This document shows positions 19,636 to 29,465 of a stretch of 37,924 nucleotides of DNA, piece after piece (position 1 is the stretch's first letter; every line of letters begins with the position of its first letter). The notes beneath the pieces are model-generated. The model saw nothing but the letters and a program-made list of their open reading frames with translations, was not told the origin of the DNA and did not search any database. The position numbers and the translations under genes are program-made. Source of the stretch: Planctomycetota bacterium. Its GTDB lineage: Bacteria > Planctomycetota > Planctomycetia > Gemmatales > Gemmataceae. The DNA lies in the NCBI GenBank assembly GCA_026692965.1, contig JAPLNF010000334.1, forward strand, positions 1 through 37,924, given 5' to 3'.

Positions 19636-19709
19636 GGGCGTATAGCTCAGTTGGCTAGAGCGCAGCTCTGATAAAGCTGAGGTCCTTGGTTCAAATCCAA
19701 GTACGCCCA
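19636..19709 (+). tRNA. tRNA-Ile (anticodon GAT)
   Basis: Cloverleaf: GGGCGTA/TACGCCC acceptor, CAGCT-CTGATAA-AGCTG anticodon arm, GGTTCAAATCC T-arm; no encoded CCA. Confidence 0.95.
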
Positions 19710-19788
19710 TTAATTGTTTTGGTTTAAATTTAAGAAATTGAACTTGTAAGATTAGTTCGAATTCTTTAAACTTAAATCATTACATACT

Positions 19789-19861
19789 GGGGGCTTAGCT
19801 CAATTGGGAGAGCGCCGCCTTTGCAAGGCGGATGTTATCGGTTCGACTCCGTTAGCCTCCA
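19789..19861 (+). tRNA. tRNA-Ala (anticodon TGC)
   Basis: Cloverleaf: GGGGGCT/AGCCTCC acceptor, CCGCC-TTTGCAA-GGCGG anticodon arm, GGTTCGACTCC; no encoded CCA. Confidence 0.95.
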
Positions 19862-19869
19862 TTTCTTTT

Positions 19870-19906
19870 AAAAATAACTAAACCATTGATTTGGTTAAAT
19901 ATTTTT
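19870..19906 (+). terminator. Possible AT-rich terminator hairpin after tRNA-Ala
   Basis: AAAAATA..AACCA-TTGATT-TGGTT..TATTTTT nested complementary arms ending in a T run. Confidence 0.4.
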
Positions 19907-20213
19907 GTCGTAATTACAGTCTTTACATGGCTTCGTTCTGAGCAATTTTTAAATTTCTACATCATTACATTTGATGATAAATGTTTAATTGAATATCAAA
20001 GTTACACTTCTTAAAAATAAATAAGATCAAAATCTAAATTCTTGGACCCAGTTAGTTACCTAAACTATTTGATAATTAAAGCCGTAACGATAAAATATTT
20101 TTATTTATAATCACCAAAGATCAGTCAATTATTTTTGAAGTTAGTCAATATTTTAAAGTAGTATTAGCAATTCTGATAATTCGAAAATTTTAAATAATTG
20201 GGCATAACTACTG

Positions 20214-21524
20214 ATGAACAATATTTTCATTTTGGTAATTGGACTCATATTTATTTTAGTTTTAATGTTGATTTACAAACAAATCCTCAAAAAAATCCGC
20301 ATCATCGAAGATATACCAACATCCTCGATCAAAGGTGTGTTTATCGGATTAGTTGAAATTAAGGGAACGGCTGAAACTGAAAATGAAATTCTTTCCAAAT
20401 TTACATCAACCCCTTGCGTCTCTTATGCTTGGGGAATTTCTGAGCACTGGGAATACGAAGTTACGACCGAAAGTACTGACAAAGATGGCAATACAACAAG
20501 TAGTACCTCCACAAAATCAGGGTGGACAGAAATCGAAGGGGGTATAGTTTTACAACCTTTTTATCTTAAAGATGAAACCGGAGTTATTCTGATCAACCCG
20601 GAAAAGGCTGAATTGGAAATGACGGAAAGCTATAACTTTGAATGTACTAATGCAGATTCATACTATTTCGAATATGGTCCTCCAAATGAGGTTTCGGATT
20701 CAACACATAAAAGACGATTTTTTGAAAAAACTTTTTCTCTGCATGAAAAACTGTATATCGTCGGCCAAGCAAAAATCCGTGATGATGTTGTAGCTCCTGA
20801 AATCACCTTTGACTCCTTGTGTCCTTTTTTTCTTATTTCCAGTAAAGATGAAAAACAAATCAACAGCAACTTGCGATGGAACACTTGGGGTATTGTTTTT
20901 TTGGGTTTCTTAATTTGGATCGGTACCTTTTGGTTGTGGGAAAATGCAGAAGGAAATCAAAAAAACCTAAGTACCTATTTTAAGAATTACTGGACTTATA
21001 TTTGCACCTCAAGTTATTTCGCAATGCCTCTTTTCGTGTGGTTTTTTCAAGTTTTTAATAGCATGGTAGATCTTCGTAATCGAACCAATAGGGCTTGGTC
21101 CCTAATCGATATTGAACTTAAAAGACGCGCTGATTTATTACCTAAATTGTTCGAATGCATGCAAGGAATACAGGCTTACGAAAAAGAAACTCAAACCACG
21201 CTGACAATCTTACGAAACGAAATATCCAAAACAGAAAACTCGAGCGCAACTTCTTTAATGGGTCAAATCAATATTCTTGCAGAAGCATACCCTAATTTAA
21301 AATCTTCTAAAAACTTCTCCGCTTTGATGCACGAACTTTCGAACACAGAAGATAGAATTGCTCTTGCCCGTAATTATTTCAATGAAACTGCCACTTGGCA
21401 AAACACGAGGATTGAAAGAATCCCGGAAGGATGGATCGCACGCTTAGCTGGCGTTTCGCTAGCAAAAATTTGGAATGCTGAAGGTTTTGAACGCAGCAAT
21501 GTTGATCTAAATTTTAAAAGTTGA
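20214..21524 (+). CDS. GIDE(BAM)-like domain fused to C-terminal LemA domain, membrane protein
   Basis: N-TM; GLVEIKGTAETENEILSKFTSTPCVSYAW..GWTEIEGGIVLQPFYLKDETGVILINPEKAELE..LYIVGQAKI..FFLISSKDE (GIDE-like); then NSMVDLRNRTNRAWSLIDIELKRRADLLPKLFECMQG..ARNYFNETATWQNTRIERIP (LemA). Confidence 0.75.
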   Translation: MNNIFILVIGLIFILVLMLIYKQILKKIRIIEDIPTSSIKGVFIGLVEIKGTAETENEILSKFTSTPCVSYAWGISEHWEYEVTTESTDKDGNTTSSTSTKSGWTEIEGGIVLQPFYLKDETGVILINPEKAELEMTESYNFECTNADSYYFEYGPPNEVSDSTHKRRFFEKTFSLHEKLYIVGQAKIRDDVVAPEITFDSLCPFFLISSKDEKQINSNLRWNTWGIVFLGFLIWIGTFWLWENAEGNQKNLSTYFKNYWTYICTSSYFAMPLFVWFFQVFNSMVDLRNRTNRAWSLIDIELKRRADLLPKLFECMQGIQAYEKETQTTLTILRNEISKTENSSATSLMGQINILAEAYPNLKSSKNFSALMHELSNTEDRIALARNYFNETATWQNTRIERIPEGWIARLAGVSLAKIWNAEGFERSNVDLNFKS

Positions 21525-21584
21525 TAAGTTTATTCGTCAATTGTAAATAAGAAATCAACATAATTAAACTAACGAGAGCAAAAC

Positions 21585-22001
21585 ATTAATCGAGAAATCA
21601 TCACTTCTGAAGTAACTTTTGAAACCAGTAGGTCAGGCGGACCAGGCGGTCAAAATGTGAACAAAGTGGAAACCAAAGTTAGGTTGCATTTTAAACTTTC
21701 GGATTCTAAAGCATTGTACCCTGATCAAGTTTTAACAATTGCAAACAACACTGAAGTAAAGAAATTTTTAGATTCAGAAGGTTGCATAGTAATAACAAGC
21801 CAAAAGTATCGGACCCAAATTGGGAATAAATCCGATGCGATTCAAAAATTATGCCTGCTTTTAAAAAATGCTCTTAAGCCAGTAGTATCCCGCAAGCCTA
21901 CTAGAATCCCAAACTCCCAGATCCGTAAGCGACTGCAAAACAAAAAACATACCTCAGAAAAAAAATCATTCAGACGCAACGACATTAAAGATTCAGATTA
22001 A
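21585..22001 (+). CDS. arfB: ArfB-like peptidyl-tRNA hydrolase / RF-1 domain ribosome rescue factor, apparent ATT start
   Basis: (I)NREIITSEVTFETSRSGGPGGQNVNKVETKVRLHFKL with GGQ, basic C-terminal tail RKRLQNKKHTSEKKSFRR; the GTG at 21657 used in the ORF track lies downstream of GGQ. Confidence 0.82.
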   Translation: MNREIITSEVTFETSRSGGPGGQNVNKVETKVRLHFKLSDSKALYPDQVLTIANNTEVKKFLDSEGCIVITSQKYRTQIGNKSDAIQKLCLLLKNALKPVVSRKPTRIPNSQIRKRLQNKKHTSEKKSFRRNDIKDSD

Positions 22002-22136
22002 AAGAACTTAAAGGTTTGATTCCGCAGCTTTTTGCACATTTTCTAACGAAAAAACAAATAAGAATAGTATCATCAAATCAAACTTGTGGAAAAATAGTTC
22101 AACTTAACTACGATAAATTAACCTTTGGAGAAACTG

Positions 22137-22898
22137 ATGATAATAAAAGATTCGAAAATTGAAATAACCACAGCCACCGGTTTAATGAGAACCTATTTAT
22201 ATTCTCCAGATGAATCAGGAAGACCAGACCGGAAACGACCAGACCGGAAAAGACCAGGCCTAATACTTTATTCTGAAATATTCCAACAAACACTTCCAGT
22301 AAAACGATTGGCACTCCAGTTTGCATCCATGGGCTATATTGTTGCAGTACCTGAAGTTTATCACTCCCACGAACTTCCAGGCTGTGTCCTTGGTTATGAT
22401 GAAGCAGGCAAAAACAGGGGTAATGAACTTAAAAAAATTATTGCAATGGCTGAATTTGATGCAGATATTCTAGCAACGGTGGAAACATTACAAACTTATC
22501 CGGCATGTAATGGAAAAATAGGAGCAGTTGGAATTTGCCTAGGAGGTCACCTTGCATACAGAGCAGCCCTATTGCCCCAAATTCTTGCAACCGCTTGTTT
22601 CTACCCTACAGACCTGCATTCGGGAACTCTAGGCAAAGGCGACCACGCAGATTCGCTTGCAAGGGCCAAGGATATCGAAGGCGAAATGCTTATGGTATTT
22701 GGAAAACAAGACCCACATGTACCTTTGGACGGAAGGCAAACAATTTATAAAGCACTTGAGACTGCTGGAGTTTGGTTTACTTGGCACGAATTCAATGCCG
22801 CACATGCGTTTTTAAGAGACGAAGGCGAGAGATATGATCCTGCCGTAGGGAAACTATGCATCAGCCTTGCTAGTGATCTTTTTCAAAGAAATTTATAG
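22137..22898 (+). CDS. Dienelactone hydrolase family protein
   Basis: GLILYSEIFQ, GAVGICLGGHLAYRAAL, MVFGKQDPHVP, NAAHAFLRDEGERYDP; ATG 22137 with GGAG upstream preferred over TTG 22125. Confidence 0.9.
   Translation: MIIKDSKIEITTATGLMRTYLYSPDESGRPDRKRPDRKRPGLILYSEIFQQTLPVKRLALQFASMGYIVAVPEVYHSHELPGCVLGYDEAGKNRGNELKKIIAMAEFDADILATVETLQTYPACNGKIGAVGICLGGHLAYRAALLPQILATACFYPTDLHSGTLGKGDHADSLARAKDIEGEMLMVFGKQDPHVPLDGRQTIYKALETAGVWFTWHEFNAAHAFLRDEGERYDPAVGKLCISLASDLFQRNL
22222..22258 (+). repeat. In-frame 15-bp tandem repeat GACCAGACCGGAAA[CA] (about 2.5 copies)
   Basis: gaccagaccggaaac gaccagaccggaaaa gaccagg, encoding RPDRK-RPDRK-RPG. Confidence 0.9.
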
Positions 22899-22915
22899 GA
22901 CTAAACTGAATTATT

Positions 22916-23830
22916 TTAATCATCTGAACGGGGAGCTTGTTCTAATCGTTTTTTCGAAAGTACATTTTGTTTTTGGCGTTCGATAGCTCGAGCGCGGGTT
23001 TTTTCTGGAAGATTATCAAAACAGTACGGGCAAGAAACACCTAAACGAAATTTTGATGATTCACGATCCTGCGGCGAAACAGGATGCCTACAAGCATAAC
23101 ATTGCTCATGATCCCCTACAATCAAACCATTACCTACTGCAATTCGTTGATCAAAAACAAAACATTCGCCATCCCAAAGGCTTTTGTCCGCAGGTATTTT
23201 CTCAAGGTATTTAAGAATGCCACCCTTTAAATGAAAGACCTCTTTAAACCCTTGTTGCAGCATGTAGGATGAAGCTTTTTCGCACCGAATGCCCCCGGTA
23301 CAAAACATGGCCACCTTTTTATGTTTATCAGGGTCCAAGGTATCGCTTACAAATGCGGGAAAATCACGAAAACGCTTCGTCTTAGGGTCTATTGCACCTT
23401 TAAACGTACCAATATCAACCTCGTAATCATTGCGTGTGTCCACAATTATCACTTCAGGATCATTGATTAATTCGTTCCACTCTTCAGGAGAAACATAAGT
23501 TCCAACCAATTCATTTGGGTCTACGGTAGAAACACCCAAGGGGACTATTTCTTTTTTCAGCTTTACTTTCATGCGATCAAACGGTGGTTCGTTTGTAAAT
23601 GATTCTTTATGTTCAATATCGTGTAAGCGAGGTTCTGCTTTAAGAAATGAAATTAAGGAATCAATACTATTACGAGAACCAGCAACAGTGCCATTAACCC
23701 CTTCTGCAGCAAGTAAAATAGTACCATTGATATTTAAAGAGAGGCAAAAATCAAGAAAAGGGGCTTGTAATTGTTGAAAATCGGGTAATTTTGCAAACTT
23801 ATAAAAAGCTGCTACTACAATTTCTGACAT
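22916..23830 (-). CDS. trhO: Rhodanese-domain tRNA uridine(34) hydroxylase TrhO (YceA)
   Basis: [63 protein letters not shown]. Confidence 0.93.
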   Translation of the reverse strand: MSEIVVAAFYKFAKLPDFQQLQAPFLDFCLSLNINGTILLAAEGVNGTVAGSRNSIDSLISFLKAEPRLHDIEHKESFTNEPPFDRMKVKLKKEIVPLGVSTVDPNELVGTYVSPEEWNELINDPEVIIVDTRNDYEVDIGTFKGAIDPKTKRFRDFPAFVSDTLDPDKHKKVAMFCTGGIRCEKASSYMLQQGFKEVFHLKGGILKYLEKIPADKSLWDGECFVFDQRIAVGNGLIVGDHEQCYACRHPVSPQDRESSKFRLGVSCPYCFDNLPEKTRARAIERQKQNVLSKKRLEQAPRSDD

Positions 23831-23875
23831 AAGTTCCCATCGATACGAATTATTACTATTACGATTTACCTGAAA

Positions 23876-25228
23876 CTATTTAAGGCTTGCAAGAGCGCCA
23901 GTACTATCACCAAGCCTGTCGATATTAATATCCATTCGATTAAGCATGGAAAGCCAAAGGTTATTTAGAGGAGTTTCCTTAGAAAAACGCAAATGCCTTC
24001 CAGAGGAAAGAGTGCCACAACCACCGCCAGCAAGCAAAATGGGGAGGTCATCGTGATTGTGAGCATTACCATCAGAATTACCACTACCATAAGCAATCAT
24101 TGAATGATCCAAAAGATTGCCTTCGCCTTCTTTGGTGAACTTCAATTTCTCAAGGAGATATGCAAGTTGCGAAACATGAAACAGATTGATTTGTTTAATT
24201 TTCTCTTTTTTCGCTTGATCATTACCATGGTGAGACAAATCGTGGTGACCTTCAGGAACCTTAATGAAAGGATAAGGTTTATTACTGCCTTCATTGGCCA
24301 AAACAAAAGTTACAACCCGCGTAATATCGGCTTGGAATGCAAGCACGATAAGATCACACATTAATTTAATATGCTCTTCAAAAACAGCAGGAATGCCTTT
24401 AGGGGGTTGAGTATCAGGAACTTTAATTGCAGGAAGTTTTTCAGAACGCTTGATACGAAGTTCAATATCGCGGATTGCGGTAAAATATTCGTCTAGCTTC
24501 CTAATATCTGATTTACCAAGTTGGTTAGCAATGTTTTTTGAATCATCACGCACATAATCAAGAATGCTTTTATTTCGAGCCTCCCGTTTTGCTCTACCAG
24601 CATCTGGGCCAGTTGCAAAAAGCCTTTCGAAAACTAATTTTGGGTTAACCTCTTTAGGAAGAGGCTGTGTGGACGAACGCCAAGACATAGTGGATGAATA
24701 AACACAACTATAACCAGAATCACAATTCCCAGCCATAGAACCCTGCTCACAACCAATTTCGAGGGAAGGAAGCCTAACCTTGTCACCTATGCGAGAAGCG
24801 GCCACCTGATCGACTGAAATACCAGAACGGATATTGGTACCATCCGTTTTACGGGGCTGGGCGCCGGTGAGGAAAGCGCTTAAAGCACGAGCATGATCGC
24901 CACCGCCATCACCATGGGCCCTTGCTTTGTCAGCAGTAAGACCACTTAACACCAACAGTTTGTCTTTAACTTTAACAAGAGGCTGAAGAATTGGCGTAAT
25001 ATCAAAATTAGTGCCTTCAGATTTTGGAGTCCAATCGGCCATATTTTTGCCGTTGGGCACATAGAGAAAAGCCATGCGATTCGGGGGAATATTTTGGCTA
25101 GGGTTTGCATTGGCCCAAGCGGCGACTGGCCCCATAGCCTCGAGCCAAGGCAAAGATACAGAAATCCCCAAGCCCTTAAGGATAGTTCGGCGGGATAGAA
25201 GGCTAAATGGTTTCATCGAAAACTCCAA
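23876..25228 (-). CDS. DUF1552 domain-containing protein with Tat-like signal
   Basis: SRRTILKGLGISVSLPWLEAM; NRMAFLYVPNGKNM; FLTGAQPRKTDG; VDQVAASRIG; MIAYGSGNSDGNAHNHDDLPILLAGGG. Confidence 0.93.
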   Translation of the reverse strand: MEFSMKPFSLLSRRTILKGLGISVSLPWLEAMGPVAAWANANPSQNIPPNRMAFLYVPNGKNMADWTPKSEGTNFDITPILQPLVKVKDKLLVLSGLTADKARAHGDGGGDHARALSAFLTGAQPRKTDGTNIRSGISVDQVAASRIGDKVRLPSLEIGCEQGSMAGNCDSGYSCVYSSTMSWRSSTQPLPKEVNPKLVFERLFATGPDAGRAKREARNKSILDYVRDDSKNIANQLGKSDIRKLDEYFTAIRDIELRIKRSEKLPAIKVPDTQPPKGIPAVFEEHIKLMCDLIVLAFQADITRVVTFVLANEGSNKPYPFIKVPEGHHDLSHHGNDQAKKEKIKQINLFHVSQLAYLLEKLKFTKEGEGNLLDHSMIAYGSGNSDGNAHNHDDLPILLAGGGCGTLSSGRHLRFSKETPLNNLWLSMLNRMDINIDRLGDSTGALASLK

Positions 25229-25312
25229 TTGAATTCATTACTTAACCTATTATCCACAATTAATTTTACCAAATGCAAGGCAGAAAAAGAGTTATTTTAC
25301 ACTTTGACCTAC

Positions 25313-27739
25313 CTAATTCTCAACTTTCAAACATTTTTGAAAAGCATTGCTTTGCACAATTGCGGAAACCAAAGAGGAAAACTTATAGTTATTATCGGAA
25401 ACATGCTTAACAATCTTTTCGATAACTGGCCTATCGTAATATTCCAAACCTCTACCTAAAGCATAAGTCATCATTTTTTCGGCTAAACATCGTGTAAAAT
25501 CATCTTTTTTAAGATTAACAATGTTTTTAAGATCTGCAGGTCCTTTAAAAGTTGTGCCATCTGAAAATTCACCCGAAGCATCGATATCAAAATTTCCATC
25601 TTTAGCTCTAAAAGCACCAATTGCATTGAAATTTTCAAGCGCAAAACCAATCGGATCCATTTTTGCATGACAATTAGCACAACTAGGATTTTTGCGATGC
25701 TGCTCCATCCTTTGCCTAAGGGAACCTTGGGCGACCGATTTATCATCTGCAGACAATTCAGGGACATCAGGCGGCGGGGGCGGCGGGGGCGAACCAAGAA
25801 TTTGCTCAAGAACCCAGCGCCCTCTTTTTACAGGGGAAGTTCTGGTTGGATTCGAAGTTGCAGTAAGAATACTAGCCTGAGTTAATAATCCCCCGCGAAA
25901 TTTATCTGAAAGTGCAACTCTAATAAATTCATCCCCCCTGATAGGAGTTCCACCAGTTTGAACAATTTTTTTACCAACCATATTACCTTTGGTATCAGCA
26001 ATCCCGTAATGCTTAGCTAACGTCTCATTCAAGAATGTATAATCTGAATCAATCAAATCTAAAATACTGCGATCTTCTTTTATAATCGAAGTAAAAAACA
26101 ATTCAGTTTCCGTTTTCATTGCTGAACGAAGCTTTAAATCAAAGGAAGGGAAAAGCTTAATATCAGGGGAAACTAAATCTAATCGTTTAATCTGCAACCA
26201 TTGGAGAGCAAAGTTCTGCACCAAAGCTGAAGCTTTTGGATCCTGCAACATCCGGACAACTTGCTTTTCAAGATTTGCACCGAGTTGTTTTTTTGATGCC
26301 AAATCAAACAAAATCTGATCAGGCATGGAACTCCAAATAAAATACGAAAGCCTTGATGCAATTTGAAAATCATCAAGTTTTCTTACTTCAGCACTAATCG
26401 ACTTTCCATCCATCTCCAATTTAAATAAAAATTTGGGAGAACATAAAACCGCTTGCATCGCAAACTGCATCGCAGACTCCCACTTTTCGCCCTTCTTCAT
26501 TGCTTTATCAACCAAAGCAATTGAACGCTGAATCTCATCAGGATTAGGCGGCCGCCTATATGCCTTAAAAAGAAATCGAGAAATAATCTCACGCGTTTGT
26601 AAATACAAGGATTTTCGAGAATCAGCTAACAACAATTCGCGATGACTGGACGGCCGACTATCGAGAGGACCTTCAAGCGCCATATACTCAACAAAGGCTT
26701 TATCCCCTACCTTACCAGGTACATTTTTGTAAAGAGCTATAAGGACTTTTTCTCGAACTTTCATTGCAGGGATTTTAACTTCAATTACCTCAGCATTGGT
26801 AGGTTTGTCAGCCTTAATCTCAAATGTTTTCAAAATCAAAGAGTTCTTGGGGAAATTGCCAGCTAATAATTCAAGTTCAGAATCAAGCGACTTCGAAGAA
26901 AGATTTTTGTCGGAAATTAAAACTGCTAAACGGACAGGTTTTGAATCAACACTATTAGCGTATACTTTGGCCCGAAAAACATATTCACCGTCTCCTTCCC
27001 ACATGTAACTTGTATGCAAAGGGCCGGATAAATTGTTTTCCTTCGAATCTGATTCCATCCTTCTAAATTGACCAACAATAATTTTGGCAGCGGCCTGATC
27101 CGAAAGCGAAGGTTCAGTATACCTGCTGGATAAATGACGCTTAATAACAGGAGCAGGATCAGGCACAATCGCCCTGCTCATGATAGTTTCAGCAGCAGAA
27201 AGATAGCGTTCCATCAAAACAGGAGATAAAGTTAATACATCACCTATGTTGTCAAAACCATGGCCAATATCATCCGAGGGAAAATCATCAGTAGGATCAA
27301 AATCAATACCTATTAAATCGCGAACCGTGTTTTTATATTCAACACGGTTAAGCCTTCTAACGGTAACATTACCTGGGTTAGGTTTTGCATTACGATCATT
27401 AAAATCAAAAATCGACTGAACTAGGGTAATGAAATTTTCAGATTCTTTAACAGTGGGCCTTGGTTTACTCTTTGGAGGCATCTCGCCAGAAATAATATTC
27501 TTAACAACATTATCCCAAACTTTTCGATTTTTAATCAAAGATGCTGAATCTTTATAGCCATCAAGAGATAATTCAGCTTTAGGTTTAGCTCCGGAGTGGC
27601 AAGAAAGGCAATTTTTCTGTAAGAAAGGCAACCCTACAGAAGAAAATTCAGGCCCTTTATTTTCTGCGTTGGCAACAGGATTAAAAATCAAGAATAAAAT
27701 AATTATAAGAATGAGATTGTAACGATTATTGGTGAACAT
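25313..27739 (-). CDS. DUF1587/DUF1592/DUF1588/DUF1585-type planctomycete cytochrome c-like protein
   Basis: NCLSCHSGAKPKAELSLDGY; VTVRRLNRVEYKNTVRDLIGIDFDPTDDFPSDDIGHGFDNIGDVL; LGSPPPPPPPDVPEL; CANCHAKMDPIGFALENFNAIG. Confidence 0.95.
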   Translation of the reverse strand: MFTNNRYNLILIIILFLIFNPVANAENKGPEFSSVGLPFLQKNCLSCHSGAKPKAELSLDGYKDSASLIKNRKVWDNVVKNIISGEMPPKSKPRPTVKESENFITLVQSIFDFNDRNAKPNPGNVTVRRLNRVEYKNTVRDLIGIDFDPTDDFPSDDIGHGFDNIGDVLTLSPVLMERYLSAAETIMSRAIVPDPAPVIKRHLSSRYTEPSLSDQAAAKIIVGQFRRMESDSKENNLSGPLHTSYMWEGDGEYVFRAKVYANSVDSKPVRLAVLISDKNLSSKSLDSELELLAGNFPKNSLILKTFEIKADKPTNAEVIEVKIPAMKVREKVLIALYKNVPGKVGDKAFVEYMALEGPLDSRPSSHRELLLADSRKSLYLQTREIISRFLFKAYRRPPNPDEIQRSIALVDKAMKKGEKWESAMQFAMQAVLCSPKFLFKLEMDGKSISAEVRKLDDFQIASRLSYFIWSSMPDQILFDLASKKQLGANLEKQVVRMLQDPKASALVQNFALQWLQIKRLDLVSPDIKLFPSFDLKLRSAMKTETELFFTSIIKEDRSILDLIDSDYTFLNETLAKHYGIADTKGNMVGKKIVQTGGTPIRGDEFIRVALSDKFRGGLLTQASILTATSNPTRTSPVKRGRWVLEQILGSPPPPPPPDVPELSADDKSVAQGSLRQRMEQHRKNPSCANCHAKMDPIGFALENFNAIGAFRAKDGNFDIDASGEFSDGTTFKGPADLKNIVNLKKDDFTRCLAEKMMTYALGRGLEYYDRPVIEKIVKHVSDNNYKFSSLVSAIVQSNAFQKCLKVEN

Positions 27740-27895
27740 AAAGCCTCATAACCCTAACGAAAAAAATCTAAACAACTATTATAATATTAGCAAATACTGG
27801 CAGATTTAAAACACAATTGAATTATAGGTTGAAGATAACTTTAAAAGTTCAGAACGTTTGATTGAAAAGAATTAGCAACCTAAAGAAATATAACT

Positions 27896-28714
27896 ATGGG
27901 AAACATAATTACTAATTCAAATGAGCGAACATCAAATGAACAACAGAATAAAAACATCGTCCCTTGGTGGTTATTTTTTAATGTTTTGGCACTAGATGCG
28001 CCTATTGTTGCAATTGTTTGGCAACATTTTCTTGCAGAAAACTTTGAAATCGAAATTTCAATAACCGAAAAAGCCTCACTTTTTTTTACAGTCTGGTTTA
28101 TTTACCTTTTGGATCATTTTTTTGATTCGCGGAAAGAATTTTACACAACTCAAAGACATCTATTTGTTGCTCGAAATCAAAAGATGACAATTGCGATGAT
28201 TACTTTTACATTTGCAACTTCAATATACTTATGCTTTTCGCTTTCGAAATCTTTAATATTAGGTGGACTGGTATTAGCATCCTTTATTTGTATTTACCTG
28301 ATGTTAGTTCATGCAGGTATCGCAAACATAAAGTTAATGTGTAATTTTAAAGAATTATTAGTGGGCATTGGCTTTGGTGCAGGAGTAGCCTTACCTGTAA
28401 TCATTTCAAATATAGAAATAAAAACATGGCTGCCCGCGGTATTATTATTTTGTTTGTTATGCTGGTTAAATTGCAGGTTAATTGACACTTGGGAATCAAA
28501 TCGAAGTTCACTTTCAAAAATAGACCTAATATTAATTTTATTTATATTTTATTTAATGCTCATATGCCCAAAGGCTATTTTATTTGCAGCAGCACTCTCC
28601 TTAGCGTGCTTGATTCTGGTCAATAAATTTTCAGGTTCAAAAAAAACCGAAATATCAAGGGTTCTTGCAGATGCATGTTTATTGTCACCTTTGATATTCT
28701 GGAATTGTCCATGA
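27896..28714 (+). CDS. Multi-pass membrane protein, possibly UbiA prenyltransferase-like
   Basis: About 8 hydrophobic segments; YLLDHFFDSRKEFYTTQRHLF resembles a degenerate first UbiA Asp-rich motif. Confidence 0.45.
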   Translation: MGNIITNSNERTSNEQQNKNIVPWWLFFNVLALDAPIVAIVWQHFLAENFEIEISITEKASLFFTVWFIYLLDHFFDSRKEFYTTQRHLFVARNQKMTIAMITFTFATSIYLCFSLSKSLILGGLVLASFICIYLMLVHAGIANIKLMCNFKELLVGIGFGAGVALPVIISNIEIKTWLPAVLLFCLLCWLNCRLIDTWESNRSSLSKIDLILILFIFYLMLICPKAILFAAALSLACLILVNKFSGSKKTEISRVLADACLLSPLIFWNCP

Positions 28715-29355
28715 AAAAAACAAGTTTTGATAAATTGGCACCGTGGTATCACTTTCTAGAAACGATTAGTTTTGGAAATCACCTTCAACAATGCAGGATA
28801 AGCCAACTTGTTGAATTAAATAAAGTAAAGAATGTGCTTATATTAGGTGATGGAAATGGGAGATTTCTTGAATCATTATTAAAATCAAATAATAACGCTA
28901 AAATCGAATCACTGGATATTAGCAAAAAGATGATAGGATTGGCAACCGCTAGAATCAATTCGCTAGCCAATAGTTCAAATGTGATTTTTATTCACAGCGA
29001 TGTTTTTGATTGGGATTTCCCAAAAGACAAATATGACTTAGTTGTTACCAATTTCTTTCTAGACTGTTTTAATTATTCAGAATTAACAAAACTAATAGAG
29101 AAAATTTCCCTTAGCTTAAAACCTGAGGGAAAGTTAATTTATGGTGACTTCAGCGTGCCAAATTCATTATTTAAAAAAACGTTGACTTCACTACTACTGT
29201 TAGGAATGTATCTGTTTTTTAAAATTTTCACTCGGATATCCGCAAACTCACTTTATGACCCAACATCCTTATTGATCGAAAAAAAATTCATTCTAAAGAA
29301 TGAAAAATATTATTTATGGTCCTTTTTGAAATCACAATTATGGATCAAAAACTAA
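28711..29355 (+). CDS. Class I SAM-dependent methyltransferase
   Basis: NVLILGDGNGRFLESLLK (motif I), SLDISKKMIGLA; ATGA overlap with the upstream ORF. Confidence 0.8.
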   Translation: MKKTSFDKLAPWYHFLETISFGNHLQQCRISQLVELNKVKNVLILGDGNGRFLESLLKSNNNAKIESLDISKKMIGLATARINSLANSSNVIFIHSDVFDWDFPKDKYDLVVTNFFLDCFNYSELTKLIEKISLSLKPEGKLIYGDFSVPNSLFKKTLTSLLLLGMYLFFKIFTRISANSLYDPTSLLIEKKFILKNEKYYLWSFLKSQLWIKN

Positions 29356-29465
29356 GGACTACTATCATCTTATTATTACTGCTTTTATAAATAAACTTTA
29401 AACTGTAATTGAATTTGTTAAGATTAATTCCTAGTGTTCTACAATTACATGCAATCGAGGTTTAT

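Noticed and set aside
21657-22001. ArfB start at GTG 21657 as in the ORF track
   Set aside because: It would remove the catalytic GGQ motif, which is clearly encoded upstream in the same frame.
5728-23830. Possible tRNA modification/rescue island (queD, folE, truD, arfB, trhO)
   Set aside because: The genes are scattered over 18 kb on both strands among unrelated housekeeping genes; no operon-like organisation supports a system.
25764-25797. G-rich tract (ggcggcgggggcggcgggggcg), possible G-quadruplex
   Set aside because: It encodes the poly-proline stretch LGSPPPPPPPDVPEL on the minus strand, a usual feature of this DUF1588-type family.
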